DNA of 64,000 nucleotides from Pleurocapsales cyanobacterium LEGE 06147 (GTDB taxonomy: Bacteria; Cyanobacteriota; Cyanobacteriia; Cyanobacteriales; Xenococcaceae). A model generated the notes under the pieces. That model searched no databases. It saw only the letters and a program-made list of their open reading frames with translations, and was not told where the DNA came from. A program made the translations under genes and the position numbers. The stretch is taken from the NCBI GenBank assembly GCA_015207585.1, contig JADEWQ010000004.1, positions 1 through 64,000 on the forward strand. Direction: 5' to 3'. Positions 8,980-17,668 of this stretch are shown one piece after another. The number at the start of each line of letters is the position of its first letter. Position 1 is the stretch's first letter.

Positions 8980-10167
8980 TTATTCGCTCATTTTTAGAGC
9001 GGTAAAAAAAGCCTCGACTCCAGCGGCTGCTCCTTCAGAATGATCCATAATCGCCGTACCTGCATTCAGAATGACATCTTTGCCATAGTCAGCTACTACT
9101 TGAGGAACGATACCGGGATGAATACCCGCTGAAGGAACGGGAAAGACATTGCGCGATCGCAACTGCTCCCTAATTTTCCTTTCTTCTTCTGCCTCAAAGG
9201 GTAAACTGCCGTAATGAGCGGGATATAATACGGCATCTGCTCCGGCATGCGCCATTAAAGTTCCCAATAATACCGAATAAGTTAAACCAGTATCTGCCGA
9301 GGCACCCATTGCTCCAGCAAAGGCAGGATGGGCAAAAATAGGTACGTTAATTTCTGGATCGGCTGCTAAGGCTTCCAACACGGAAAAGCCATAAGTAAAA
9401 ACATTCAGCAGTAAGGCATTTGCTCCTGCTTTTACCAGTGAACGAGCATTAGCTAACAAGCGATCGGCTCTACCGGTAACATTGATTGCATAAAGTATTG
9501 TTTTACCTGTTTTTTCTTTAACTTCCTCGATAACGGGGCGACAAGCAGCCAAACGCTCTCTAGTAGGAGCTACTTCTAAATCTCCTAAAATTTCATCGTC
9601 TTTGATTAAATCTAAACCAGCATAGGCTACCTGTCTTAGAATATCTGCATGATCTGCCGCACTAAGTCCTAAAGCCGGTTTAAAAATTGCCATTACCAAA
9701 GGGCGATCGCTCACTCCCAATTTTGCTCGGATTCCTGTAATACCTAATTTAGGTAACCTGCCATAATCTTGAGGAAGCCGCACCCCAACTATTTTGGCTG
9801 CCCCAGCCAGAGAATATTTACCGAATATCATCGTTAACAGGCTCGGAATGTCATTTTCGACGTTAATTTTAGGAAAGCGAATGGTAGCGATACTGTAGTC
9901 CTTTTCATCCTTCTTTATGTTGACTACTTCTGCCAAATGCTTTTTCAATTGAGTGCGCTGGGCGCGGGAACTTGGTGAGGGGCTGTGGGCTGAATTTACT
10001 TCAGCCCCTTGTAAGCCCCGTTCCCGCGCAGGAAGCGCAGTGCTTTCACCTTCTCGATGGGCAAAATGCGCATTCCAGGTACCGACAGTTTGTCCGACAG
10101 CAATCGCTCGCGCCTGACGAACAGCATCAATTGTAGGAGGAAAGCGATAATCTACTTCAATAAGCAT
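8980..10167 (-). CDS. mtnW: RuBisCO-like protein, MtnW-type (diketo-methylthiopentyl-phosphate enolase)
   Basis: A 395-residue form IV RuBisCO-like protein. The large-subunit barrel is recognisable with the carbamylated-lysine motif K189-D-D-E, MAIFKPALGLS upstream of it, FAHPAFAGAMG and the phosphate-site region PSAGIHPGIVP. Form IV proteins of this type do not fix CO2 but enolise 2,3-diketo-5-methylthiopentyl-1-phosphate in methionine salvage. No other salvage gene lies nearby, so the substrate is inferred. An unusual 33-residue segment (about 41-73, rich in Ser, Pro and Arg) interrupts the N-terminal domain between AHFAHREG and LKKHLAEVV. It is encoded by a palindromic repeat and keeps the frame. 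Confidence 0.8.
   Translation of the reverse strand: MLIEVDYRFPPTIDAVRQARAIAVGQTVGTWNAHFAHREGESTALPARERGLQGAEVNSAHSPSPSSRAQRTQLKKHLAEVVNIKKDEKDYSIATIRFPKINVENDIPSLLTMIFGKYSLAGAAKIVGVRLPQDYGRLPKLGITGIRAKLGVSDRPLVMAIFKPALGLSAADHADILRQVAYAGLDLIKDDEILGDLEVAPTRERLAACRPVIEEVKEKTGKTILYAINVTGRADRLLANARSLVKAGANALLLNVFTYGFSVLEALAADPEINVPIFAHPAFAGAMGASADTGLTYSVLLGTLMAHAGADAVLYPAHYGSLPFEAEEERKIREQLRSRNVFPVPSAGIHPGIVPQVVADYGKDVILNAGTAIMDHSEGAAAGVEAFFTALKMSE
9952..10043. repeat. Palindromic element inserted in frame within the RuBisCO-like gene
   Basis: Outer arms GCGCGGGAAC (about 9962) and GTTCCCGCGC (about 10020) pair perfectly. Inner arms GGGCTGAA and TTCAGCCC pair around a short AT centre, and GGGGCT pairs with AGCCCC. 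The whole makes one long hairpin of about 92 bases. The extra protein segment totals 99 bases, so the reading frame survives. Confidence 0.8.
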
Positions 10168-10224
10168 GGGTAAAACCTTGAATCAAAGTGTTTCGGATTG
10201 TTCTTTTTATCTAAGAAAGAGTCA

Positions 10225-10252
10225 GTAGGGGCGAATGGCCATTCGCCCGTAC
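10225..10252. repeat. 28-base palindrome, family shared with 34722
   Basis: A near-perfect palindrome of the form GTAGGGGCGAAT-GGCC-ATTCGCCCGTAC in the 290-base gap upstream of the RuBisCO-like gene. A related element (GTAGGGGTAAAC, GTTTGCCCTAC) occurs at 34722. Such palindromes are common in cyanobacterial intergenic DNA. Confidence 0.65.
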
Positions 10253-10459
10253 AGGAGTCAGAATAAAATAAGTTTAAGACCTCAGTAAAGTTGAAGAAGT
10301 AGGAACGTTCGCTTTTTAGTGCGCCTATGGCGACTCTGTCTCCTTATTCAATAGCTTATAGGGTGGCAATGAAAATTTTGGCTTCGATATCTCGACGAGG
10401 AATACCACATCTATGAAAAAAATGCTTTAGATTGGGCATAGAGAGACATTACTGCCAAT

Positions 10460-10858
10460 ATGCTAGGAAATTATCAACAAAGTCATTTAAGAATTGAAGT
10501 AGATGCCAGCGAACAACTCATTCGCGATAGTTTACTCCAAACCGATAAGTTAAGAAAATGGGTTTGGCCCGAGCGTTTGTCCCCTGGTTTACCCGAAAAG
10601 CTACACTCAGGATTAACTTTTACTGGCTGGTTGGGATTGGTGCCAATCGAACATGAAGTACAAGTAGCTAGCGATAATTGTTTGCGTTTGCTTTTAAGTA
10701 AGGGGATTGATGGCTACCACGAGTGGTATTGGGGAGACGGATGGGTACAATCTCGCTTGGAAGGTATATCTTTGCTGCCTTTGAATCTGGGACAAACTCT
10801 AAGCTTAATGAAGCTACGTCAGTTTCTCGCCCTACAGCAAGCTTCTATAAGTAGGTGA
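10460..10858 (+). CDS. Conserved hypothetical, SRPBCC-like
   Basis: A 132-residue protein with no signal peptide. The order LRIEVDASEQLIRDSLLQTDKLRKWVWPERL, then GLTFTGWLGLVPIEHEV and a C-terminal long helix (LSLMKLRQFLALQQ), resembles the helix-grip SRPBCC fold. The match is by general pattern only and the function is unknown. The start is the first ATG in frame and the gene stands alone upstream of a tract of pseudogenes. Confidence 0.55.
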   Translation: MLGNYQQSHLRIEVDASEQLIRDSLLQTDKLRKWVWPERLSPGLPEKLHSGLTFTGWLGLVPIEHEVQVASDNCLRLLLSKGIDGYHEWYWGDGWVQSRLEGISLLPLNLGQTLSLMKLRQFLALQQASISR

Positions 10859-10902
10859 ACAAAATTTTTGCTAATTGGTGCCGTTAACTAAAAATCGAAG
10901 TT

Positions 10903-11172
10903 ATGAAAGCAGTGGTTTTTCATGGTATCGGCAATGTTTCATTTAGACAACGTATCCGACCCAAAATTTAAAAACCGACCGATGCCATTATCCAGGTGAC
11001 TGCCAGCGCAATTTGTGGTAATGACCCGCACAGGATTCGGGGAACAGGTATGAAACCAGGAACGACTCTGGGACAGGAAGCCGCGAGTATGGTGCAAAAA
11101 AGGGATTCCAATGTTCGGAATCTGAAGGTGGGCGATCGCGCCGTTGTTCCTTATATAAAAACGAACACCTAA
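10903..11172 (+). pseudogene. Zinc-type alcohol/formaldehyde dehydrogenase remnant
   Basis: The frame begins MKAVVFHGIGNV and continues ITASAICG-like and KPGTTLGQEAA to NLKVGDRAVVPYI, matching the first 90 residues of glutathione-independent, FdhA-type zinc alcohol dehydrogenases. A TAA at 10969 sits where Glu is expected (KI-stop-KPTDA). Several ligand-region residues are changed, and the remaining three quarters of the gene are missing. It is non-functional. Confidence 0.8.
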
Positions 11173-11184
11173 GGAGATTGAAAG

Positions 11185-11373
11185 ATGGCTCAGGAATTGA
11201 GTGGCAAAAAAATCGCAATTTTAGTAGAAAATGGGTTTGAACGAGTCGAGATGACCAAACCCAGACAGGCGCTTAATGATGCTGGTGCTCAAACTTACCT
11301 AATTTCACCCCAGCGCGACAAGGTACAAGGCTGGAAGCGAGGACATTCGATTGCATGTGGATTACTTTATTAG
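11185..11373 (+). pseudogene. PfpI/DJ-1 family protease-like gene, truncated
   Basis: The first 48 residues (AQELSGKKIAILVENGFE, then MTKPRQALNDAGAQTYLISP and DKVQGW) are an excellent match to PfpI-type stress proteins of the DJ-1 superfamily. The catalytic Cys region and everything after it is missing; after QGWK the frame runs into the next remnant. A GGAG ribosome site before the ATG remains. The abrupt join is best explained by an internal deletion. Confidence 0.8.
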
Positions 11374-11654
11374 TTTACGCGATCGCCACTCAGATTGCTT
11401 ATCCTAATCGTCAGTCTATTGCCTTTGTTGGCGATGGTGGTTTCTCAATGCTGATGGCAGAATTCGTCACTTGCATCAAATATCCACTTTCTGTCAAGGT
11501 GGTAATTGTTAAGAATGGCACATTGGGGCAAATCAAGTGGGAGCAAATGATGCACCTAGGCAATCCCGAATTTGGTTGCTTTCTCCAGTCGATTAACTTT
11601 GCTGCCTTTGCTAGAGAGCTTGTGGCAGAACCGATTGTACAAGAATTAATTTAA
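11341..11654 (+). pseudogene. Thiamine-diphosphate enzyme (pyruvate oxidase-like) C-domain remnant
   Basis: AIATQIAYPNRQSIAFVG and DGGFSMLMAEFVTCIKY, then VKNGTLGQIKWEQM, match the ThDP/Mg-binding domain of pyruvate oxidase and acetolactate synthase-like enzymes (GDGGF motif). The start of the fragment (IACGLLY) lies in the frame of the PfpI remnant, then a frameshift near 11365 moves it. Both the N-terminal two thirds and the last part are gone, with the frame ending at FARELVAEPIVQELI. Confidence 0.75.
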
Positions 11655-11729
11655 AGCTTCATACTGTTGGACACTTGTTATTAGCTGTTAATAAGACAAA
11701 ATTGAACTAACGTCTGCTAACATCGAGCC

Positions 11730-12656
11730 ATGCGCATAACCCTGATGCACAATCCCACTGCCGGACAAGGGCAGCACTCCAAAAAAAGTCTGCTACGGGC
11801 ACTGCGAGAGGCGGGGTACGATCCCTGCTACCAATCCACCGATGAAGATGATTTTCCTCGTGCGCTTTCTGCACTCGGCGAGTTGGTGGCGATCGCCGGC
11901 GGTGACGGCACGGTCAATAAAGTGGTCAAACATCTGATTGGACGAGATATTCCCATCGCTATCCTGCCGCTCGGTACCGCCAATAATATATCTAAAACGC
12001 TCGGCATAGACGATTCCCTAGAAAACCTGATTACTGGATGGGCTTCGGCAGCTCGGCGAAAATTTGACGTAGGTGTAGTGGAAAGTCCTTGGGGCACGAC
12101 ACACTTTATCGAAGCGGTAGGTGTCGGTATGTTCCCTCAAATGATGCCATTAGTTTCGACTGCTAAGAAGGGTCATGGGTTCGCTAGCTCTAATGACGAG
12201 TTGGAGTACGACCTTGAGGCATTCAAGACACTGCTTTACAATTATCGCCCCCAGGCGTGGCAGATTACCCTCGACGGACAAGACTACTCTGGTCGCTATT
12301 TGCTCGTCGAAGCAATGAACATTCAAAATATCGGACCTAACATTTGCGTGGCTCCATTGGCAGATCCCGGCGACGGACACCTCGATGTTGTCTTGATTAC
12401 TGAAGAGGAAAGGGAAACTTTCGGGCAATATTTGACGAATTGCCTGAGTGGTGACGAAACGACTCCCGACTTTACTGTATGTAGAGGAAAGCACCTGCAA
12501 CTCCGCTGGGAAGGCAGCGAGATCCACTTCGACAGCGACATCTGGGCTGCGAACAAGACTCCATTTGAGAAGGTAAATCCACTCAAACAAGCTACACCAG
12601 TCACTCTGGAGATAAGGTTGGAACCCCACGCCCTAGAATTTCTGGTACCGACTTGA
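11730..12656 (+). CDS. Diacylglycerol/lipid kinase family protein (YegS/DgkB-like)
   Basis: A 308-residue soluble member of the lipid kinase family. The N-terminal NPTAGQGQ and the nucleotide-binding GGDGT (57-61), followed by LPLGTANN, define the DAGK catalytic domain. The C-terminal part (NICVAPLADPGDGHLDVVLI) is the beta-rich substrate domain. It would transfer phosphate from ATP to diacylglycerol, sphingoid base or a related lipid; the true substrate cannot be told. It converges on ruvA with 36 bases between them. Confidence 0.87.
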   Translation: MRITLMHNPTAGQGQHSKKSLLRALREAGYDPCYQSTDEDDFPRALSALGELVAIAGGDGTVNKVVKHLIGRDIPIAILPLGTANNISKTLGIDDSLENLITGWASAARRKFDVGVVESPWGTTHFIEAVGVGMFPQMMPLVSTAKKGHGFASSNDELEYDLEAFKTLLYNYRPQAWQITLDGQDYSGRYLLVEAMNIQNIGPNICVAPLADPGDGHLDVVLITEEERETFGQYLTNCLSGDETTPDFTVCRGKHLQLRWEGSEIHFDSDIWAANKTPFEKVNPLKQATPVTLEIRLEPHALEFLVPT

Positions 12657-12692
12657 GCGATCGCGAATCATACTCAATTTACTTACTTTTCG

Positions 12693-13334
12693 TTATTCTC
12701 CACTCAACCAAGCGATCGCGTTTCTGATCCACTCTTCTACGTTGGGATTTTTGAGTAGCTGATTATCCTGACTGAGAGCAGAAATAGCTTGTTCGATTTC
12801 CTCTTTAGTATAGCCAAGGGCAAGGAGAGTCATTTCTAAGTCTTCGACAATCTCTTTTGAAGGAACGACGGAACTTATTGAAGTCGATACTTCGATTCCT
12901 GCTATATTTCGCCATTGGGCAAGTTTAGTTTTGAGTTCGAGTGCTATCCGTTCTGCTGTCTTTTTGCCCACTCCAGGAGTTTTAGTTAATAGGGGAATAT
13001 TACTGGTAACGATCGCGCCAACTAAATCGTCAATGCCTAAAGTGTCGATCAGAGCGATCGCCAGTTGAGTGCCAATTCCACTGACCCCGATCAATTGACG
13101 GAATAAATCTCTTTCTGCTGCTGAGGCAAAACCATAGAGAACTTGTCGATCTTCTCCGATCTGTTGATGAGTAAAAATTTGCACTATTTCTTCATTACCT
13201 ATTGATAACTGACGGGCAAGACGAGAAGAAATCTGCACTTCGTAACCGATCTCATTTACTTCTAAAATGAGGAAGAGTCGATTATTGGTGCTTTTAACAA
13301 TTTCTACTGTCTTACCCTTAAGATAATTAATCAT
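12693..13334 (-). CDS. ruvA: Holliday junction branch migration protein RuvA
   Basis: A 213-residue protein binding four-way DNA junctions and loading RuvB. The N-terminal OB fold starts MINYLKGKTVEIVK. Two helix-hairpin-helix motifs are visible (LIGVSGIGTQLAIAL and LTKTPGVGKKTAERI), and the C-terminal RuvB-binding domain (EMTLLALGYTKEEIEQAI) is present. I start at 13334, which matches the family start; the frame remains open 19 codons further but overlaps spp. The ATG comes two bases after the end of the spp stop, so the two are co-transcribed and probably translationally coupled. Confidence 0.95.
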   Translation of the reverse strand: MINYLKGKTVEIVKSTNNRLFLILEVNEIGYEVQISSRLARQLSIGNEEIVQIFTHQQIGEDRQVLYGFASAAERDLFRQLIGVSGIGTQLAIALIDTLGIDDLVGAIVTSNIPLLTKTPGVGKKTAERIALELKTKLAQWRNIAGIEVSTSISSVVPSKEIVEDLEMTLLALGYTKEEIEQAISALSQDNQLLKNPNVEEWIRNAIAWLSGE

Positions 13335-13336
13335 TG

Positions 13337-14089
13337 TTAATCGACAAAAAAACCAAAGTACTTTAAGCCTTCTAAAATACCACCCGCACAAAAGGCTTCA
13401 GCTAAATAAAGGGAATGACTTTGGTTATCCCGATACCATTGACGCAATTCCGGTCTGGCATTGCCAACAATAATTCCTTTTTCTTCGCCCTTAAATAAAG
13501 CAATATCGTTACCAGAATCACCGCAAACAACTGTTTTTTCAGCATTTATGTTCCATTTTTGCCGCAGAAATTGAACCGCTAAACCTTTGTCCCCTCTTTG
13601 AGGCAGTATATCTAGGTCTTGACTCCCACTGTAAACTAATTTGATCTGAAAACCTCGGTTAGATAGCTCCGCTTCTAACTCGACCAAAACTTGCTCTGCC
13701 GATGCTTCGTCTAGATAGTAACTAATTTTAAAAGGATTCTGTTCCGAATCGGGTTGAGGAGTAAGTTGTTCGTATTTACTGGCTATGGTAACGATTTCCT
13801 CTCTCTGCCAGCCCTGAGATAAAATATCTGCCCATTGGGAGTCAAATTGCGCTTGAGTAGGGTTAAAGTAAATTTCCGTACCGACAGAAGTAATCAAAGC
13901 ATCTGGCGGTAGTAGAGATTTTTCCTCTGCTAATTGTCTATACAGATAAAGCGATCGCCCCGTAGCATAAACTATCTTCGTGCCATATTCCTGGCGATGG
14001 GTGTTTAATCGCTCATTAAGAGTTTTTAGGGCGATATCGTCGCCAACAAGAGTATGATCTAAATCTGTCACGAATAAAAATGAGGTCAT
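13337..14089 (-). CDS. spp: Sucrose-phosphate phosphatase
   Basis: A 250-residue HAD-superfamily phosphatase of the sucrose-6-phosphate phosphatase family. Visible motifs are the nucleophile loop FVTDLDHTLVG, ATGRSL, and the C-terminal CGDSGNDIALF with NARPEL. It hydrolyses sucrose-6-phosphate in compatible-solute synthesis. No sucrose-phosphate synthase is in the window. It forms an operon with ruvA, only two bases apart. The 325-base region upstream (14090-14414) separates it from the divergent dynamin cluster and must hold both promoters; a HIP1 site is there, but no other element stands out. Confidence 0.9.
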   Translation of the reverse strand: MTSFLFVTDLDHTLVGDDIALKTLNERLNTHRQEYGTKIVYATGRSLYLYRQLAEEKSLLPPDALITSVGTEIYFNPTQAQFDSQWADILSQGWQREEIVTIASKYEQLTPQPDSEQNPFKISYYLDEASAEQVLVELEAELSNRGFQIKLVYSGSQDLDILPQRGDKGLAVQFLRQKWNINAEKTVVCGDSGNDIALFKGEEKGIIVGNARPELRQWYRDNQSHSLYLAEAFCAGGILEGLKYFGFFVD

Positions 14090-14414
14090 ATTTCTAAAAT
14101 AGCGGTAAGTTTCTATAGATTATGTTGCCTGAATATACTGTAATAGTTAATCTAAAACTCAATAGTTCTAATTTTGAAACTTTTTTCCCTAGATAAAATC
14201 GTAATGTATCTGATTTTGAGGAGTGCGGGATAATTATAGTCAATCCTTGGGAAAAAGAACTTTGAGCCTTAATGAGGAGAAAAATATACCCTGAGCTTAT
14301 CGTAAAGTCGAGAGTGTTTGGTCGATAATTAATTGCTTCTGCAAACCCCGGGCGATCGCTAATTAGGTAGTCAACTTAGTAGGATGGAACTATATTCTCC
14401 TTTTTCCTCAGAGC

Positions 14415-16655
14415 ATGATATTGGGTAAACAAAAAATAAATAGGCAAAATCTCACTTTAGCGACAAGAACTGAGAAAATTAAACATATTATCGAGCAACG
14501 TCGTCCCCTCGCTCAGAGAATCGAAGCTGTAGAACAAAATCTTCGCTCTCTTTCGCGATCGCTGGACAATCTCGAACAACACCGCAATAGATTAATCTCC
14601 AAAGTTGAAGACCTAAAAATTAAGGGATGCTTGCAGGAAATTGATTGTTTAACGCTGCAAAGAAATATTGAGGCTGAAATAGCAGCCCTTAGTAAACTGA
14701 AAGTCCGCTTCTATCGAGATACAATTAATATTGGCGTTATCGGACGTGCCAGACAGGGTAAAAGTCGTCTGCTGCAAAGCTTAACCGGACTTACTACTGC
14801 GGAAATTCCCACTGGCGATCGCCAACACTGCACGGGCGTTCGCAGCACCATTCACCACAACCCCAATGTAGATACTTACGGTGAAGTTTGGTTCCATTCG
14901 GAGCGTTCGTTTCTAGATGAAGTCCTCGCTCCTTATTATGAAAAATTACATCTGGGTACAAAACCGATTAGTTTGGCAGAATTTGCCCAAAATCCCCCAC
15001 CTTGCCTACCTAACACAATTGCTAACAATGCGGTAGCAGGAGCGATGTACGAACATCTTTGCAAGTACCATACCAATACCAACTTAGAGAAATATCGTCA
15101 TCTCCTCCAAGAACCATCCCCTCGTCGAATTTCTAAAGAGGAAATCAGAGAATATGTCGCTCAAGACACCGTTGACGGTCAGCGCATTTATTTTAACTAT
15201 CTAGCCGTCAAAGAAGCCAAAATTGTCTGTACCTTTCCCAACTCCGACGTGGGGCAAATTGCCCTAATTGATATGCCGGGATTGGGAGATACGGGATTGG
15301 GAGATGAAGCACGACTGCTCAAAATTCTGGGACAAGATGTCGATATCGTTCTGTTTATCCGTCTACCCAAACCTCCTGGCGACTTTTGGGCTGATGTAGA
15401 CGTTCAACTGTATGATACGGCTAGTGCAGCCTTAACCGATATACCCATCAAACTCTGGTCTTTTTTGATCCTCAACCATACGGATGCCAATTCTCCTATT
15501 GGAGATAATTTTGTCTACTGTCAAGATTTAGCAGACTCCCGGGAAGATAAACATCTCTATGTAGTTGATTGTATTACGGCAAATTGTGCTGTCCCTGAAG
15601 AAGCAAATCGACAAATTCTCGACCCGGTACTCGACTATTTAATCTCCAATATTACTTCTCTCGATCGCCAATACACTTCCTCTTGTCAAGACCGTTTGTT
15701 TCGCCTTCAGAGTGAAGTAGCAGCAGAAATAAATAAAGCTCGTCAGGCTTTACACCAAGGAACGGAAAGAGATAATTGGTTTCCCTTATTTATCAAGCTT
15801 TTCGACCAACTTTGGGATGACTTAACTAGCGGTCTAGAAGAATTACTGCAAGAATTAAGGGAACAGCGCGATTTACAAGATTTTGATTTTAAACGACAAA
15901 TAGATGCGGCTCTCCAAGCTTGTCGGGAAGATACTGGCATTCCCTCTGAAGAAGAGATCGGGCAAAGGCGTAATAGTGTTGGCGGCTATCCCAATGCTTA
16001 TTACGAGTATTTGAATGAAGTTCGCGCTCATCTGTCCCAACATTTCCTCTTATTAGACGAGGGATTAAAACGTCCGATAGAACGGGTCAAAGCTCAAGTT
16101 GCTGAGGTTTTAGTCGAGAGAGGTCGTTTGGGAGAGCTTACAGAAGTGAGAGGCGCCCAGTTTTTAACAGAAATAACCGAACTCATTCCCGACCAACTCG
16201 GTCAATTAAAATTGGGATTTCAAATTCTTGCCAATTTCTCTCTTTCTTATCGGGGACTGATTCAACATCGAATTCGGCAACATCTCGACGATTTGACCCC
16301 CGATACCACCTCTCTTCAACTTTCTCCTTCTCCTTCTGCTGGTGAGGTATTAAGTTGTCTTGAGTCCCTTCATGCAGAAGCTCTTTATCAATGCGAAACG
16401 GCACTAGACGATCTACTAGCAGAACCGAATCAAGCTGCATTTGCCATTGTCGAAGAATTTTTAGACCGCGTCCTGCGAGCCAAAGAAGTCAAAAATCAAT
16501 GGCGCATCTTTTTAGAAGAATTGCGCTCGGAAATTTGGTCTACTGAATTCGAGCAATTGGGAGAACGAACGAGAATGCGGCGGGAGTGGCTAGATTCTGT
16601 AGAACGGGTCATTACAGCAAACCAGTTAAGTGCTTTTCAATTTTTGGATTATTAA
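14415..16655 (+). CDS. Dynamin-like GTPase with coiled-coil N-terminus
   Basis: A 746-residue protein. Residues about 15-95 are helical coiled coil. A GTPase domain follows: P-loop GRARQGKS (110-117), G3 DMPG (286-289) within DMPGLGDTGLGDEA, and a G4-like NHTD (354-357). After that come long helical stretches (about 430-746) without membrane segments. Size and order resemble bacterial dynamin-like proteins, though no transmembrane paddle is obvious. I place it in the dynamin-type TRAFAC group but not a named family. It heads a tightly spaced set of four genes with gaps of 12-15 bases, whose neighbour is a second P-loop protein, so the two GTPases probably act together. Confidence 0.75.
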   Translation: MILGKQKINRQNLTLATRTEKIKHIIEQRRPLAQRIEAVEQNLRSLSRSLDNLEQHRNRLISKVEDLKIKGCLQEIDCLTLQRNIEAEIAALSKLKVRFYRDTINIGVIGRARQGKSRLLQSLTGLTTAEIPTGDRQHCTGVRSTIHHNPNVDTYGEVWFHSERSFLDEVLAPYYEKLHLGTKPISLAEFAQNPPPCLPNTIANNAVAGAMYEHLCKYHTNTNLEKYRHLLQEPSPRRISKEEIREYVAQDTVDGQRIYFNYLAVKEAKIVCTFPNSDVGQIALIDMPGLGDTGLGDEARLLKILGQDVDIVLFIRLPKPPGDFWADVDVQLYDTASAALTDIPIKLWSFLILNHTDANSPIGDNFVYCQDLADSREDKHLYVVDCITANCAVPEEANRQILDPVLDYLISNITSLDRQYTSSCQDRLFRLQSEVAAEINKARQALHQGTERDNWFPLFIKLFDQLWDDLTSGLEELLQELREQRDLQDFDFKRQIDAALQACREDTGIPSEEEIGQRRNSVGGYPNAYYEYLNEVRAHLSQHFLLLDEGLKRPIERVKAQVAEVLVERGRLGELTEVRGAQFLTEITELIPDQLGQLKLGFQILANFSLSYRGLIQHRIRQHLDDLTPDTTSLQLSPSPSAGEVLSCLESLHAEALYQCETALDDLLAEPNQAAFAIVEEFLDRVLRAKEVKNQWRIFLEELRSEIWSTEFEQLGERTRMRREWLDSVERVITANQLSAFQFLDY

Positions 16656-16669
16656 GCAAGGGAACCTGA

Positions 16670-17656
16670 ATGCAAGAACTTCAAATTACAATGCTCGGAC
16701 CTAGCGGAGTGGGCAAAACTACTCTCTTAACCGCTATATACGAACAATTTGAAAGTAATATTGGTTTAACTAATCTTCAACTCACTCCCGATGATGAAAG
16801 TGCAGCAATCTTACAAGATCGTTTGGTGGAACTAAAAAGCTTACTGGATGTTTTTGAAGCCAGAGGTAGAGTAGGCGTACAGGGAACAGAGGCGATCGCC
16901 GGTCCCGAATCTCTTCGCTCTTTTTTGTTCGATCTAGGCAAGAAAGGCGAAAAACCATCCCTTCAGTTACGCTTTTACGACTATCCGGGTGGCTATCTGG
17001 AAACAAAAGCATCTAAGGAAGAAAAAGAGTTTGTCAGAAAGCTGTTACTCGAATCGGCAGCAGTGTTAATTGCCATTGATGCTCCCGCTTTGATGGAGAA
17101 AAATGGCAAATTTCACGATAAAATTAATCGACCGCAGCAAATTAAAGCTTTATTTAATGCCGCTTATCAAGATCTAGAATCCCCTCGCTTAGTTATATTT
17201 GCCCCAGTTAAGTGTGAAAAGTATTTAAAGAATGAAAAAACTGCAAGAGAGTTGTTAGAGAGAGTAAGGCAGGGATACAATACTTTATTCGCTCACTTCG
17301 ATTCGGAAAAATTAAGTCCCTGGATTGTTAGCGTCATTACTCCCGTGCAAACTGTAGGTAGTGTTGTCTTTTCCCGTATGGAGATCGATACCAACAACAA
17401 CCCCCATTTTTACTTTCGCAAAATTAGGCATGATGCTCAATATTCTCCCCACGATAGCGAACAGCCATTGCGATATCTGTTGCGTTTTCTGCTAAAACTA
17501 CATCTCGATTCTCGTCAATGGGGCTTTTTCAATTTTCTGCGAGATTGGTTGGAGTTAGACGATCACCTCAAAAAAGCCGTTGATGAATTTGCCAGAGGCT
17601 GTAAAACCAATGGTGGTTTTGCGGTAGTTAAAGGCGAGAAGTGGCTCAATATTTAG
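16670..17656 (+). CDS. Second P-loop GTPase of the cluster
   Basis: A 328-residue protein beginning almost at once with a P-loop, GPSGVGKT (10-17). A G3-like YDYPGG follows, and the hydrophobic strand AAVLIAIDAPALM precedes the region expected to hold a base-specificity motif, though no clear NKxD is seen. This may be related to the double-GTPase families described in predicted GTPase-based conflict systems; I am not certain of that. It starts 14 bases after the dynamin-like gene with a good AAGGGAA site. Function unknown. Confidence 0.7.
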   Translation: MQELQITMLGPSGVGKTTLLTAIYEQFESNIGLTNLQLTPDDESAAILQDRLVELKSLLDVFEARGRVGVQGTEAIAGPESLRSFLFDLGKKGEKPSLQLRFYDYPGGYLETKASKEEKEFVRKLLLESAAVLIAIDAPALMEKNGKFHDKINRPQQIKALFNAAYQDLESPRLVIFAPVKCEKYLKNEKTARELLERVRQGYNTLFAHFDSEKLSPWIVSVITPVQTVGSVVFSRMEIDTNNNPHFYFRKIRHDAQYSPHDSEQPLRYLLRFLLKLHLDSRQWGFFNFLRDWLELDDHLKKAVDEFARGCKTNGGFAVVKGEKWLNI

Positions 17657-17668
17657 GAGAAAACAAAT

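Noticed and set aside
8980-10167. True RuBisCO large subunit
   Set aside because: Sequence order and the short barrel fit form IV; no rbcS or rbcX lies nearby and form I signatures are missing.
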